In this document: positions 1-7,780 of the stretch, piece after piece
Layout of the letters: every line of letters starts with the position of its first letter
Numbering within the stretch: the stretch's first letter is position 1
Translations under genes and position numbers: made by a program
Notes under the pieces: model-generated
Database searches by the model: none
What the model was told of the DNA's origin: nothing
What the model saw: only the letters and a program-made list of their open reading frames with translations
From: Microbacterium sp.
GTDB lineage: Bacteria; Actinomycetota; Actinomycetes; Actinomycetales; Microbacteriaceae
Direction of reading: 5' to 3'
Length of the DNA: 40,148 bases
NCBI RefSeq assembly: GCF_026393345.1
Contig: NZ_JAPLAI010000015.1
Location: forward strand, 1-40,148

Positions 1-1210
1 CCGCGTGCTCACTGCCGGCGAATCGCACGGCCCCGAACTCGTCGCCATCATGGAGGGCCTGCCCGCCGGCGTTCCTGTCTCCCGCGCCGCGATCCAAGCG
101 GATCTCGCCCGGCGCAAGCTCGGCTACGGTCGCGGCTCGCGGATGAAGTTCGAAGAGGACGAGCTCACGATCTCGTCCGGGGTACGGCACGGCTACTCGA
201 TGGGAAGCCCCATCGCTGTGCGCATCGGCAACACCGAATGGCCCAAGTGGGTCGAGGTGATGAGTGCCGAGCCGGCGGAGCTGACCGAACGTTCCCGCGG
301 CCGCGGCGCCCCGCTCACCCGGCCCCGCCCCGGTCACGCCGACCTCGTCGGCATGCAGAAGTACGGATTCGACGAGGCCCGTCCCATCCTGGAGCGCGCG
401 AGCGCTCGGGAGACCGCCGCCCGCGTGGCCCTCGGCGCCCTGGCGCGCGGCTTCCTGGGGGAGCTCGGCATCCGGCTCGTCAGCCACACCCTGTCGATCG
501 GACCGGTGCGCGTCCCCGACGGCGCCGCGCTGCCACACCCGGATGACGTCGACACCCTCGACGCCGACCCGCTGCGGTGTTTCGACGCCGCCACCTCCGC
601 CCTCATGGTCGCGGAGGTCGACGCCGCGAAGAAGGATGGCGACACTCTCGGCGGCATCGTCGAGGTGCTCGCCTACGGCCTCCCGCCGGGGCTCGGCTCG
701 CACGTGCAGTGGGACCGCCGCCTCGACGCCAAGCTCGCGCAGGCGCTCATGAGCATCCAGGCCATCAAGGGGGTCGAGGTCGGTGACGGGTTCGAGACCA
801 CGCGTCGCCGAGGGTCCGCCGCCCACGACGAGCTCTTCGTCGCCGACGACGGCGTCACCCGCGGCAGCGACCGCGCCGGTGGCACCGAGGGCGGCATGTC
901 GACGGGTACCGTGCTCCGCGTCCGCGCCGGCATGAAGCCGATCGCGACGATCCCGCACGCCCTGCGCACCGTCGACGTCGCCACCGGTGACACCGCATCC
1001 GCCCACCACCAGCGCTCCGACGTGTGCGCGGTGCCCGCTGCCGGCGTGGTCGCGGAGGCGATGGTCGCGGTGGTGCTGGCCGAGAGCGTGCTGGAGAAGT
1101 TCGGCGGCGACAACATCGCCGAGACCCGGCGGAACCTCGAGTCCTACCTCGCCGCCATCCCCGAGACGCTGCGGACCGCAACCGTCAGCGATCCCGGCCT
1201 GCCGGTATGA
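1..1210 (+). CDS. aroC: Chorismate synthase, 5' end cut by window edge
   Basis: Chorismate synthase converts EPSP to chorismate, the last step of the common aromatic pathway, using reduced FMN. The protein opens in frame with [11 protein letters not shown], the conserved N-terminus of the family, so the true start lies a few bases before the window. The GTG at position 5 is an internal Val codon, and about three residues are missing. Other family marks are [12 protein letters not shown] near residue 115, the [13 protein letters not shown] signature near 130, [10 protein letters not shown] near 295, and [14 protein letters not shown] near 335 (His and Arg of the active site). The length of about 401 residues fits the bacterial enzyme. 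The stop overlaps the aroK start as ATGA, which implies translational coupling with aroK and aroB. The identification is secure. Confidence 0.97.
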   Translation, partial: RVLTAGESHGPELVAIMEGLPAGVPVSRAAIQADLARRKLGYGRGSRMKFEEDELTISSGVRHGYSMGSPIAVRIGNTEWPKWVEVMSAEPAELTERSRGRGAPLTRPRPGHADLVGMQKYGFDEARPILERASARETAARVALGALARGFLGELGIRLVSHTLSIGPVRVPDGAALPHPDDVDTLDADPLRCFDAATSALMVAEVDAAKKDGDTLGGIVEVLAYGLPPGLGSHVQWDRRLDAKLAQALMSIQAIKGVEVGDGFETTRRRGSAAHDELFVADDGVTRGSDRAGGTEGGMSTGTVLRVRAGMKPIATIPHALRTVDVATGDTASAHHQRSDVCAVPAAGVVAEAMVAVVLAESVLEKFGGDNIAETRRNLESYLAAIPETLRTATVSDPGLPV

Positions 1211-1737
1211 CCGCACCCACGCCGTCGCTGGTGCTCGTGGGGCCTATGGGTGCCGGGAAGACCAGCATCGGCCGCCGTGTCGCGCGCACGCTCGGCGTGC
1301 CGTTCGTCGACACGGATGCGGCGATCGTCCGTGCCCACGGCCCCATTCCAGACCTCTTCCGCCACGAGGGCGAGGCCCGCTTCCGCGCCATCGAGCGCGA
1401 GACCGTCGCGCAGGCCCTCGCGGAACCCGGCGTAATCTCGCTCGGTGGGGGCGCCGTGCTCGATGAGCGCACCCGCGACGACCTGGCATCCCACCCTGTC
1501 GTGTTCCTGTCCGTCGCCCCGCAGGTCGTCTCGCACCGGATCGCAGGTGGCTCCCGGCCCCTCCTCGACGGCGGCGACCCGGTGGAGCAGTGGCAGCGCA
1601 TCTTCGCCGAACGCAAACCCCTGTACGACGCCGTCGCCGACGTCGAATTCGACACCTCGCGCGGACCGCTCTCGGATGTGGTCGCGGCGATCGTCGCGTG
1701 GGCCCGGTCCCGCGCCGAAGGAGAGACCCCCGCATGA
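1207..1737 (+). CDS. aroK: Shikimate kinase
   Basis: Phosphorylates shikimate at the 3-hydroxyl with ATP in the cytoplasm. The 176-residue protein has the P-loop GPMGAGKTS at residues 12-20, the DTD shikimate-binding segment at 35-37, the [13 protein letters not shown] stretch that carries substrate-binding Arg and Glu, GGGAVL near 81, and the Arg-containing lid segment near residues 115-120. The ATG at 1207 was chosen because it overlaps the aroC TGA (ATGA) and places the P-loop at the usual distance from the N-terminus; frames reaching further upstream only overlap aroC. It in turn overlaps aroB by four bases. aroC-aroK-aroB is the standard actinobacterial order. Confidence 0.96.
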   Translation: MTAPTPSLVLVGPMGAGKTSIGRRVARTLGVPFVDTDAAIVRAHGPIPDLFRHEGEARFRAIERETVAQALAEPGVISLGGGAVLDERTRDDLASHPVVFLSVAPQVVSHRIAGGSRPLLDGGDPVEQWQRIFAERKPLYDAVADVEFDTSRGPLSDVVAAIVAWARSRAEGETPA

Positions 1738-2816
1738 GCGAGCCCACCGTCATCACCGTCCCGGGAGACGCCCCCTACGACGTCACGATCGGGCGCGACC
1801 TGCTCGACCGGATCGGACCCGCGCTCGCCCCCACGGTCAAGAAGGTCCTCGTCGTGCACCCGCCGACTCTCGGCGCGCAGGCGGAGTCGCTGCGCGAGCG
1901 GCTCAGCGAGGGCGGCACCCGCGAGGTGCTGCTCGCCGAGATCCCTGATGCCGAGCAGGGGAAGCGGATCGAAGTGGCCGCGTTCTGCTGGCAGGTCCTC
2001 GGGCAGGCCGACTTCACCCGCACGGATGCCGTCGTCGGCTTCGGCGGCGGAGCGGTCACCGACCTCGCGGGCTTCGTCGCGGCCACCTGGCTCCGTGGTG
2101 TGCAGGTCGTCCTCGTCCCCACCACGGTCCTCGCGATGGTCGACGCCGCCGTCGGCGGGAAGACCGGGGTGAACACCGCCGAGGGGAAGAACCTCGTGGG
2201 GGCGTTCTGGCCGCCCCGCGCCGTCATCTGCGACCTCGCCTTCCTCGATTCGCTGTCGCCCAATGAGGCGCTGGCCGGGTTCGCCGAGGTGGTGAAGGCC
2301 GGTTTCATCTGGAGCCCCGAGATCCTCGAGCGCATCGAGGCCGAACCCGGGTCCATCGTCGATCCCGCATCCGCGTCCTTCCGCCGCTGCATGGAGCTGG
2401 CCGTGGAGATGAAGGCGCGCGTGGTGGGAGAGGACTTCCGCGAGGCGGGCCTCCGGGAGATCCTCAACTACGGGCACACCCTCGGCCACGCGATCGAGCA
2501 CGCCGAGCGGTACCGCTGGCGCCACGGGGCCGCCGTCTCGGTCGGCATGATGTATGCCGCCGAACTGTCCCGCCTCGCCGGTCGCCTCTCGGACGACGCC
2601 GTCGACCGCCACCGTAACGTGCTCACGTCCCTCGGACTTCCCGTCTCGTACCGGGGCGGGGCATGGCCGACGCTGCTGGCGACCATGCAGCGTGACAAGA
2701 AGAGCCGCGGCGGGATGCTGCGCTTCATCGTGCTGGACGACATCGCGCGTCCGACCGTGTTGCAGGCGCCCGACGAGTCGCTGCTCTTCGCCGCGTATCA
2801 GGAGATCGCCGACTGA
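1734..2816 (+). CDS. aroB: 3-Dehydroquinate synthase
   Basis: Makes 3-dehydroquinate from DAHP using NAD+ and a divalent metal. The 360-residue protein has the nucleotide-binding GFGGGAVTDLAGF near residues 100-112, PTTVLAMVDAAVGGKTGVN near 125-145, the metal-ligand Glu in the GFAEVVKAG segment near 180, and two metal-ligand His in NYGHTLGHAIEHAERY near 245-260. The start overlaps the aroK stop as ATGA. In other actinobacteria aroQ usually comes next. Here a terminator and an oppositely oriented catabolic unit follow, and aroQ lies 5 kb further on. Confidence 0.97.
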   Translation: MSEPTVITVPGDAPYDVTIGRDLLDRIGPALAPTVKKVLVVHPPTLGAQAESLRERLSEGGTREVLLAEIPDAEQGKRIEVAAFCWQVLGQADFTRTDAVVGFGGGAVTDLAGFVAATWLRGVQVVLVPTTVLAMVDAAVGGKTGVNTAEGKNLVGAFWPPRAVICDLAFLDSLSPNEALAGFAEVVKAGFIWSPEILERIEAEPGSIVDPASASFRRCMELAVEMKARVVGEDFREAGLREILNYGHTLGHAIEHAERYRWRHGAAVSVGMMYAAELSRLAGRLSDDAVDRHRNVLTSLGLPVSYRGGAWPTLLATMQRDKKSRGGMLRFIVLDDIARPTVLQAPDESLLFAAYQEIAD

Positions 2817-2820
2817 CCCG

Positions 2821-2856
2821 GGCTGCGGGACCGTCGCACCGCACGGTCCCGCAGCC
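2821..2856. terminator. Bidirectional hairpin terminator between convergent aroB and MHS transporter
   Basis: A perfect 14-bp inverted repeat (arms 2821-2834 and 2843-2856, 8-nt loop) begins 4 bp after the aroB stop. The transporter gene on the other strand ends 14 bp beyond it. There is no U-tract, as is common in high-GC actinobacteria. Its placement between two converging genes supports termination from both sides. Confidence 0.8.
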
Positions 2857-2870
2857 ACCCCGCCGGATGA

Positions 2871-4190
2871 TCAGGCGGGGACGGACGCCGCGGCGGCAGG
2901 CTTCAGGCCGAGTTCATCGGTCGGGACGGCCTTGGTCTCGCGAGCAGTCAGCGCACTACCGGCGGCGACCAGCGCGACGACGGCGGTGAAGATGCTGATC
3001 ACGATCCAGCCGCCGGGTGCGACACCACCGAGCGCGGTGACGATGCTCGGCGCGAAGCCCGCGAGGAGGAATCCGAGCTGCGTGCCGATCGCCATCCCGG
3101 AGAACCGGACCCGGGTCGAGAACATCTCGGCGTAGAACGACGGCCAGACGGCGTTCGCCGCTGCATACCCGAACGAGAACGTGAGCACCGCGAGGACGAA
3201 GATCAGGATCGTGTTCCCGCTCGACATCGACAGCATGTAGAACGGCATGAGCACAGCGGAGGACAGCGCGCCGTACACGAACACGGGCTTCCGGCCGATC
3301 CGGTCGGCGAGACGTCCGAACAGCGGCTGGGTGCCGAGCGCGAAGATGTTGGCGACGACGACGAGCCACAGCGTCAGGCTCTCTGCGAGCCCCACCTCCT
3401 TGCCGTAGGCGAGAGCCAGGTTGCCGAACACGGTCGACACCGCGGCGATGAACGCGCAGCAGATGACCCGCACCACGTCGCGCCAATGGTCGCGCAGCAG
3501 GGGGATGAGCGGCATGCGGGCGATCGTGCCGGCAGCCTTCGCCTCTTCGAACGCGGGAGTCTCGTGCAGGCTCCGGCGGATGAAGTAGGCGACGAGAACG
3601 ACGACGGCGCTCAGCCAGAACGGGATGCGCCACCCCCAGGTGAACTTGATGTCGTCGGGCAGGGCGACCACCGGGATGAAGATCAGGGCGGCGAGAATCT
3701 GGCCACCCTGGGTGCCTGTCAGGGTCCATGAGGTGAAGAACGCACGACGGTCGTCCGGCGCGTGCTCCAGCGTCAGCGACGACGCGCCCGCCTGCTCACC
3801 GGCGGCGGACAGGCCCTGCAGCAGCCGGCACAGCACCAGCAGGACCGGGGCGAACCAGCCGATCTGCGCGAAGCCGGGCAGGCAGCCGATGATGAACGTG
3901 GACACGCCCATCATCAGCAGCGTGAACATGAGCACTTTCTGCCGGCCGATCCGGTCGCCGAAATGGCCGAGGATGACTGCGCCGAAGGGGCGCGCGATGT
4001 ACGCGAAACCGAAGGTCGCGAACGACATCACCAGGGCCGCCTGATCGCCGCTCGGGAAGAACACGACCGGGAAGATGAGGGCTGCGGCGGAGCCGAACAG
4101 GAAGAAGTCGTAATACTCGACGGCGCTTCCCATGAAGCTCGCGATCGCGGCCTTCACGGGAGTCTTCCGCGTCGTTGCGGGGCTGGACAT
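2871..4190 (-). CDS. MHS-family MFS transporter, probable shikimate/quinate importer (ShiA/QsuA-like)
   Basis: A 439-residue, 12-helix major facilitator of the metabolite:H+ symporter group. After SAVEYYDFFLFG in helix 1 come GHFGDRIGRQKVL between helices 2 and 3 and RLLQGLSAAGEQAGA in helix 4, followed by EHAPDDRRAFF and the second-half repeat GRLADRIGRKPVF. All are MHS hallmarks. The substrate is inferred from position. The gene follows a quinate/shikimate dehydrogenase by 15 bp on the same strand and sits next to a 3-dehydroshikimate dehydratase, as qsuA does in Corynebacterium. A GGAG ribosome-binding site lies about 8 nt before the ATG. Expression probably starts at the promoter before the dehydrogenase and is controlled by the TetR operator at 5134-5151. 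MHS proteins also carry other organic acids (citrate, proline/betaine), so the substrate is not certain. Confidence 0.85.
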   Translation of the reverse strand: MSSPATTRKTPVKAAIASFMGSAVEYYDFFLFGSAAALIFPVVFFPSGDQAALVMSFATFGFAYIARPFGAVILGHFGDRIGRQKVLMFTLLMMGVSTFIIGCLPGFAQIGWFAPVLLVLCRLLQGLSAAGEQAGASSLTLEHAPDDRRAFFTSWTLTGTQGGQILAALIFIPVVALPDDIKFTWGWRIPFWLSAVVVLVAYFIRRSLHETPAFEEAKAAGTIARMPLIPLLRDHWRDVVRVICCAFIAAVSTVFGNLALAYGKEVGLAESLTLWLVVVANIFALGTQPLFGRLADRIGRKPVFVYGALSSAVLMPFYMLSMSSGNTILIFVLAVLTFSFGYAAANAVWPSFYAEMFSTRVRFSGMAIGTQLGFLLAGFAPSIVTALGGVAPGGWIVISIFTAVVALVAAGSALTARETKAVPTDELGLKPAAAASVPA

Positions 4191-4205
4191 CGGGGTAACT
4201 CCGTT

Positions 4206-5081
4206 TCAGATGAGGATCTCGTGGTCAGCCACGAGCCGGTGGAAATGGGCGGTCATGCGGTCGGCGTCGGGACGGACGCCGGTGATCAGCTCGAAGGCGT
4301 CGACGGCCTGGTAGACCGCCATCCGTCCGCCGTCGAGGGTGGGGCAGCCGGCGCTTCTGGCGGCGGCGACCAGGTCGGTCACGAGGGGACGGTAAACGAT
4401 GTCGGCGACCCACAGGTCGGGGCGCAGCAGCTCGGCGGAGAATGGCATTCCCGGGTGCTCGGACATGCCGGTGGGGGTGCAGTGCACCACGCCGGATGCG
4501 GTCGCCAGCTCGTCGGCGAGTGCTTCCGTCGGCGCGATCCGCACGCTCACCCCGTGGCGCGCGGACAGGTCGTCGGCCAGGACACGGGCCCGGGCGACGT
4601 CCCTGTCGACCAGGGTGAGGGCGCCCACGCCACGGCGGAGGAGTGCGTCGGCAACGGCCGAGCCCGCCCCGCCCGCTCCGATCTGGACGACGCGGTCTGT
4701 CGGCGCGTCCGGCATGCCCGCGGTGAAGGCCCGCTCGAAACCGGTGGTGTCGGTGTTGTATCCGCGCCGGACGCCGTCATGGAAGAGCACCGTGTTGACG
4801 GCGCCGAGCGCCTGCGCAACGGGATCGATCTCGTCGAGGTGGGCCATGACTGCCTGCTTGCAGGGGTGGGTGATGTTCAGCGCGTCAAAGCCGAGCCGCT
4901 CGGCCCAGTCCACGATGTCGCCGATCCGGTCGACGTCCAGCCCGAGAACAGACATGTCGATGGGGCGGTAGAGGTAGGGAATGCCGAGGGCGGCCGCCTC
5001 CGTCATGTGCATCGGGGGAGTGAGGGACGGCATGACACCGTTGCCGACGAGTCCCACCAGGAAAGGATGCTCGTTCCGCAT
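4206..5081 (-). CDS. Quinate/shikimate dehydrogenase, AroE superfamily, NAD-type (QsuD-like)
   Basis: Predicted to interconvert shikimate and 3-dehydroshikimate (and quinate and 3-dehydroquinate). The 291-residue protein has the substrate-loop PSLTPPMH near residues 18-25, NITHPCKQAV with the catalytic Lys near 70, NTDTTGFERAF near 110, and the Rossmann GAGGAGSAV near 140. Strand beta-2 ends in LVDRDVAR, with an Asp where NADP-dependent biosynthetic AroE has the Asn-Arg-Thr motif. This favours NAD+ and a catabolic direction. The ATG at 5081 was chosen because AGGAG lies 4 nt upstream (5086-5090); an upstream in-frame start would add 10 residues without a ribosome-binding site. The gene is co-transcribed with the importer. 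Whether the genome has a second, biosynthetic aroE cannot be seen here. Confidence 0.88.
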   Translation of the reverse strand: MRNEHPFLVGLVGNGVMPSLTPPMHMTEAAALGIPYLYRPIDMSVLGLDVDRIGDIVDWAERLGFDALNITHPCKQAVMAHLDEIDPVAQALGAVNTVLFHDGVRRGYNTDTTGFERAFTAGMPDAPTDRVVQIGAGGAGSAVADALLRRGVGALTLVDRDVARARVLADDLSARHGVSVRIAPTEALADELATASGVVHCTPTGMSEHPGMPFSAELLRPDLWVADIVYRPLVTDLVAAARSAGCPTLDGGRMAVYQAVDAFELITGVRPDADRMTAHFHRLVADHEILI

Positions 5082-5105
5082 GGGACTCCTTCGCCCTGTC
5101 GTGCC

Positions 5106-5119
5106 GCGCATCGATGCGC
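5106..5119. promoter_or_regulatory. Perfect 14-bp palindrome in the aroE/qsuD leader
   Basis: GCGCATCGATGCGC is a perfect palindrome lying between the putative TetR operator and the dehydrogenase start codon. It could be a second regulator site or only a short RNA hairpin. No function can be assigned. Confidence 0.35.
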
Positions 5120-5133
5120 CGCTCGGATATGCA

Positions 5134-5151
5134 ATGTACTAACTAGTACGT
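5134..5151. promoter_or_regulatory. Putative TetR operator upstream of the dehydrogenase-importer operon
   Basis: ATGTACTAACTAGTACGT is an 18-bp imperfect palindrome (7-bp arms, one mismatch, 4-nt spacer). It lies about 53 bp upstream of the minus-strand dehydrogenase start and downstream of the tetR stop. It has the same half-site (ATGTAC) and the same spacing as the perfect palindrome at 5918-5935, so both are probably bound by the TetR protein encoded between them. Confidence 0.7.
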
Positions 5152-5252
5152 CCAGATTGAACCACGGTGAGCGGACGCTGTCAACGCCCTGCGTGCGCGG
5201 TCAGCTGCCGGGCGCGGGCGGACCGCATCCGGGGCGAACGGCCTTCGATGCC

Positions 5253-5891
5253 TCAGCGGGCGGGGGAGGTGAGCCACCCGACGACGACGTCGCCGATGAC
5301 GGATCGCAGATGGTCGCGCTGTGCGGGGTCGGTGAAGTCGACGTCGAAGAGATACCCGAACGTGTAGCGGTTGGCGACCTGGAAGACGCAGAAGGCGCTG
5401 ATGACGAGGTGCACGTCGATCGCGTCGACGTCGGAGCGGAACGCGCCAGAGGCTCGGCCGCGGTCGAGGATCTCGTCGAGGAGCGTCTTCGCCGGCTGTG
5501 CGAGCTTTCGGAGGGCATCGATGCGGCGGATGAACTCCCCGCGGTGGATGTTCTCGATCGCGACGAGGCGAATGAAGGCGTCGTGGGTGACGTGGTGATC
5601 GAAGGTGAGCTGTGCGAGCTCCCGGATGGCCTGAATCGGGTCGGTGCGGTCGACGTCGATGCGACGCTCCGCCTCGCGGATGCCGAGATACGCGTTCTCC
5701 AGCACAGCGAGGTAGAGACCCTCTTTGCTGCCGAAGTAGTAATAGATCATCCGCTTCGTCGTGCGGGTGCGCTCCGCGATCTCATCGACGCGGGCGCCGG
5801 AGTACCCCGAATCCGCGAACACCTCCGTGGCGACGTCGAGGAGTTCGGAACGGGTTCGTTCGGCGTCGCGCTGGCGGGCTGGCACGTGCAC
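5253..5891 (-). CDS. TetR/AcrR-family transcriptional regulator of the quinate/shikimate genes
   Basis: A 212-residue one-domain repressor. Residues about 12-58 form the TetR helix-turn-helix (RTRSELLDVATEVFADSGY, then VDEIAERTRTTKRMIYYYFGSKEGLY), followed by an alpha-helical ligand-binding domain of PF17938-like character (FIRLVAIENIHRG). It is divergent from the dehydratase gene with only 52 bp between them and sits between both catabolic units. A GTG at 5891 is taken as the start, but a GTG at 5885 is equally possible and neither has a clear ribosome-binding site. The two matching palindromes suggest autoregulation plus control of both units. The inducer is unknown; shikimate, quinate or a dehydro-intermediate is likely. 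Corynebacterium uses a LysR-type regulator (QsuR) for the same pathway, so this is a different regulator class. Confidence 0.88.
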   Translation of the reverse strand: MHVPARQRDAERTRSELLDVATEVFADSGYSGARVDEIAERTRTTKRMIYYYFGSKEGLYLAVLENAYLGIREAERRIDVDRTDPIQAIRELAQLTFDHHVTHDAFIRLVAIENIHRGEFIRRIDALRKLAQPAKTLLDEILDRGRASGAFRSDVDAIDVHLVISAFCVFQVANRYTFGYLFDVDFTDPAQRDHLRSVIGDVVVGWLTSPAR

Positions 5892-5917
5892 AGGATATCT
5901 GAGGCATCGACCTGGTT

Positions 5918-5935
5918 ATGTACCGCGTGGTACAT
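5918..5935. promoter_or_regulatory. Putative TetR operator in the tetR/dehydratase divergent promoter
   Basis: ATGTACCGCGTGGTACAT is a perfect palindrome (7-bp arms, 4-nt spacer) 8 bp before the dehydratase ATG and 26 bp before the tetR start. With only 52 bp between the two genes, a repressor bound here would block both promoters. TATGTA at 5917-5922, inside the operator, is a possible -10 for the dehydratase. The half-site matches the operator at 5134-5151. Confidence 0.78.
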
Positions 5936-5943
5936 TCCGGTCC

Positions 5944-7776
5944 ATGAAGACCTCTATCGCCACCGTCTGCCTGTCGGGAAGTCTCCGCGACAAGCTTGCC
6001 GCCGCGTCGGCAGCGGGATTCGATGGGGTCGAGGTGTTCGAGCCCGACCTGGTCGCAGCGCCCGAGAGTCCAGAGGAGATCCGCGCCCTCGCAGACCGAC
6101 TGTCGCTCACGCTCGACCTGTACCAGCCCATGCGCGACGTCGAGGGGGTCGACGAGGCCGAGTTCGCCCGCGTCCTGCACCGCGCGGAGGCGAAGTTCGC
6201 CCTCATGCAGCGACTCGGGATGGATCTCGTGCTGTGCTGCAGCAACGTGGCGACCGCGACCGTCGACGACGACGGGCACAGCGCGGCTCAGCTGCGCGCG
6301 CTCGGCGACGTCGCCGCACGCTACGGGGTGCGCATCGCGTTCGAGGCGCTCGCCTGGGGCCGGTACATCGACGACTACCGGCGCGCGTGGCGGGTCGTGA
6401 AACTCGCGGACCACCCCGCCGTGGGGGTGTGCCTGGACTCCTTCCACGTGCTCTCCCGGGGACACGATCCGGTCGAGATCGAACGCATCCCGGCGGAGAA
6501 GATCTTCTTCCTGCAGCTCGCCGACGCCCCAGCGCTGTCGATGGATGTGCTGTCGTGGAGCCGGCATCACCGGCTCTTCCCGGGCGAGGGGGCGTTCGAC
6601 CTCGTCGGGTTCGTCGCCCATGTGCTGCGCGCCGGATACCGCGGTCCGCTCTCGCTCGAGGTGTTCAACGACACGTTCCGCCAGACGGACACGGCGCGCA
6701 CCGCCGCGCACGCCCGCCGGTCGTTGCGGTGGCTGGAGGATGCGGTCGCCCGCCGCCTCGCGGAAGACGCGCCCGGTGCGGATGCGGTCGCCGCGCCGCC
6801 GCTGTCCCGGCTCACCGCCGTGACCCCGCCTCGTGGCTTCGACTTCGTGGAGATCACCGCCGAGGACACCTCGCCGATCGAGGCGCTGCTGCAGCAGGCG
6901 GGTTTCACCGCACGCGGGCGTCATCGCACGAAGCCCGTGACCCTGTGGTCGGCGGGGACGGCGCGGATCGTGCTGAACGAGCAGCACGCACGGGGGACCG
7001 CGCCGAGGCTCTCCGCGATCGGATTCGCGGTGGACGACCCGGCCGCGCAGTCGGCCCGCGCCCAGGAACTCGATACTCCCGCCGCGTACCGGCGCACCTA
7101 TGCCGAGGAGGTCCCGTTGCCGGCGGTCGTCGCCCCTGACGGCACCGAGCTGTACTGGGCCGGGTACACCGAGGGTGAGCCGGACTGGGTGGTCGAGTTC
7201 GAGCACGGCGACCCGCTCCGCCCCACCGAGATCGGGGTGGTCGATCACCTCAGCCTGACCGAACCGTGGCAGGTCGTGGACGAGACCGTGCTCTTCTATC
7301 CGGCCGTGTTCGCCCTCGTCTCCGCGGGCTCCACCGACGTCCCGAGCCCCCGCGGGCTCGTGCAGTCGCGGGTGCTGTGCTCGCCCGACGGCGCCGTCCG
7401 CATCCCGCTGAACGTCGCGCCGCCGATCGTGGCCGAGCAGGGCCGCGCCGACGGCGCCCACCAGCATGTGGCCCTTCGCTGCCACGACATCGTCGCCCTC
7501 GCACGGCAGGCGCGTGATCGGGGCCTGCGTCCCCTCCGCATCCCCGCGAACTACTACGACGACCTCGCCGCCCGCTTCGACCTGCCGGCGGCGCAGATCG
7601 CTGAGTTGCGGGACCTCGACCTTGTCTACGACCGCGACGCGACGGGGGAGTACCTGCACTTCTACACCGCGACAGTGGGGCAGGTGTTCTTCGAATTCGT
7701 CGAACGCCGGGGCGCCTACGACGGGTACGGCGCCGGCAACGCGCCGGTGCGGCTGGCCGCGCAGGGCGTGGAGTAG
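5944..7776 (+). CDS. Two-domain 3-dehydroshikimate dehydratase (QsuB/QuiC-like) with HPPD-like C-terminal domain
   Basis: Predicted to dehydrate 3-dehydroshikimate to protocatechuate, the committed step of quinate/shikimate breakdown. The 610-residue protein has an N-terminal sugar-isomerase-type TIM barrel (about 1-275) with the four metal ligands of the family in place: Glu134 (AFEALAW), Asp165 (CLDSFH), Gln191 (FLQLAD) and Glu239 (LEVFND). The C-terminal half (about 285-605) is a vicinal-oxygen-chelate module like 4-hydroxyphenylpyruvate dioxygenase, with an apparently complete metal triad: His435 (VDHLSL), His508 (QHVALR) and Glu584 (FFEFVERRG). The role of this second domain in the QsuB family is unclear. 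The ATG at 5944 was chosen because the open frame upstream runs across the divergent promoter and into tetR. aroQ follows after 4 bp. Confidence 0.9.
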   Translation: MKTSIATVCLSGSLRDKLAAASAAGFDGVEVFEPDLVAAPESPEEIRALADRLSLTLDLYQPMRDVEGVDEAEFARVLHRAEAKFALMQRLGMDLVLCCSNVATATVDDDGHSAAQLRALGDVAARYGVRIAFEALAWGRYIDDYRRAWRVVKLADHPAVGVCLDSFHVLSRGHDPVEIERIPAEKIFFLQLADAPALSMDVLSWSRHHRLFPGEGAFDLVGFVAHVLRAGYRGPLSLEVFNDTFRQTDTARTAAHARRSLRWLEDAVARRLAEDAPGADAVAAPPLSRLTAVTPPRGFDFVEITAEDTSPIEALLQQAGFTARGRHRTKPVTLWSAGTARIVLNEQHARGTAPRLSAIGFAVDDPAAQSARAQELDTPAAYRRTYAEEVPLPAVVAPDGTELYWAGYTEGEPDWVVEFEHGDPLRPTEIGVVDHLSLTEPWQVVDETVLFYPAVFALVSAGSTDVPSPRGLVQSRVLCSPDGAVRIPLNVAPPIVAEQGRADGAHQHVALRCHDIVALARQARDRGLRPLRIPANYYDDLAARFDLPAAQIAELRDLDLVYDRDATGEYLHFYTATVGQVFFEFVERRGAYDGYGAGNAPVRLAAQGVE

Positions 7777-7780
7777 CGTC

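Noticed and set aside
5..7. GTG as the start of aroC
   Set aside because: The conserved residues [10 protein letters not shown] continue in frame to the window edge, so the GTG is an internal Val codon.
3762..7139. A 1125-codon plus-strand open frame across the transporter, dehydrogenase and tetR genes
   Set aside because: It is antisense to three well-supported minus-strand genes and then runs into the dehydratase gene out of frame. Its composition (Gly/Arg/Glu-rich, no motif) is typical of a shadow frame in high-GC DNA.
6790..7776. Tyrosine catabolism (true 4-hydroxyphenylpyruvate dioxygenase)
   Set aside because: The HPPD-like module is fused to a 3-dehydroshikimate dehydratase barrel and sits among quinate/shikimate genes, the known QsuB/QuiC architecture.
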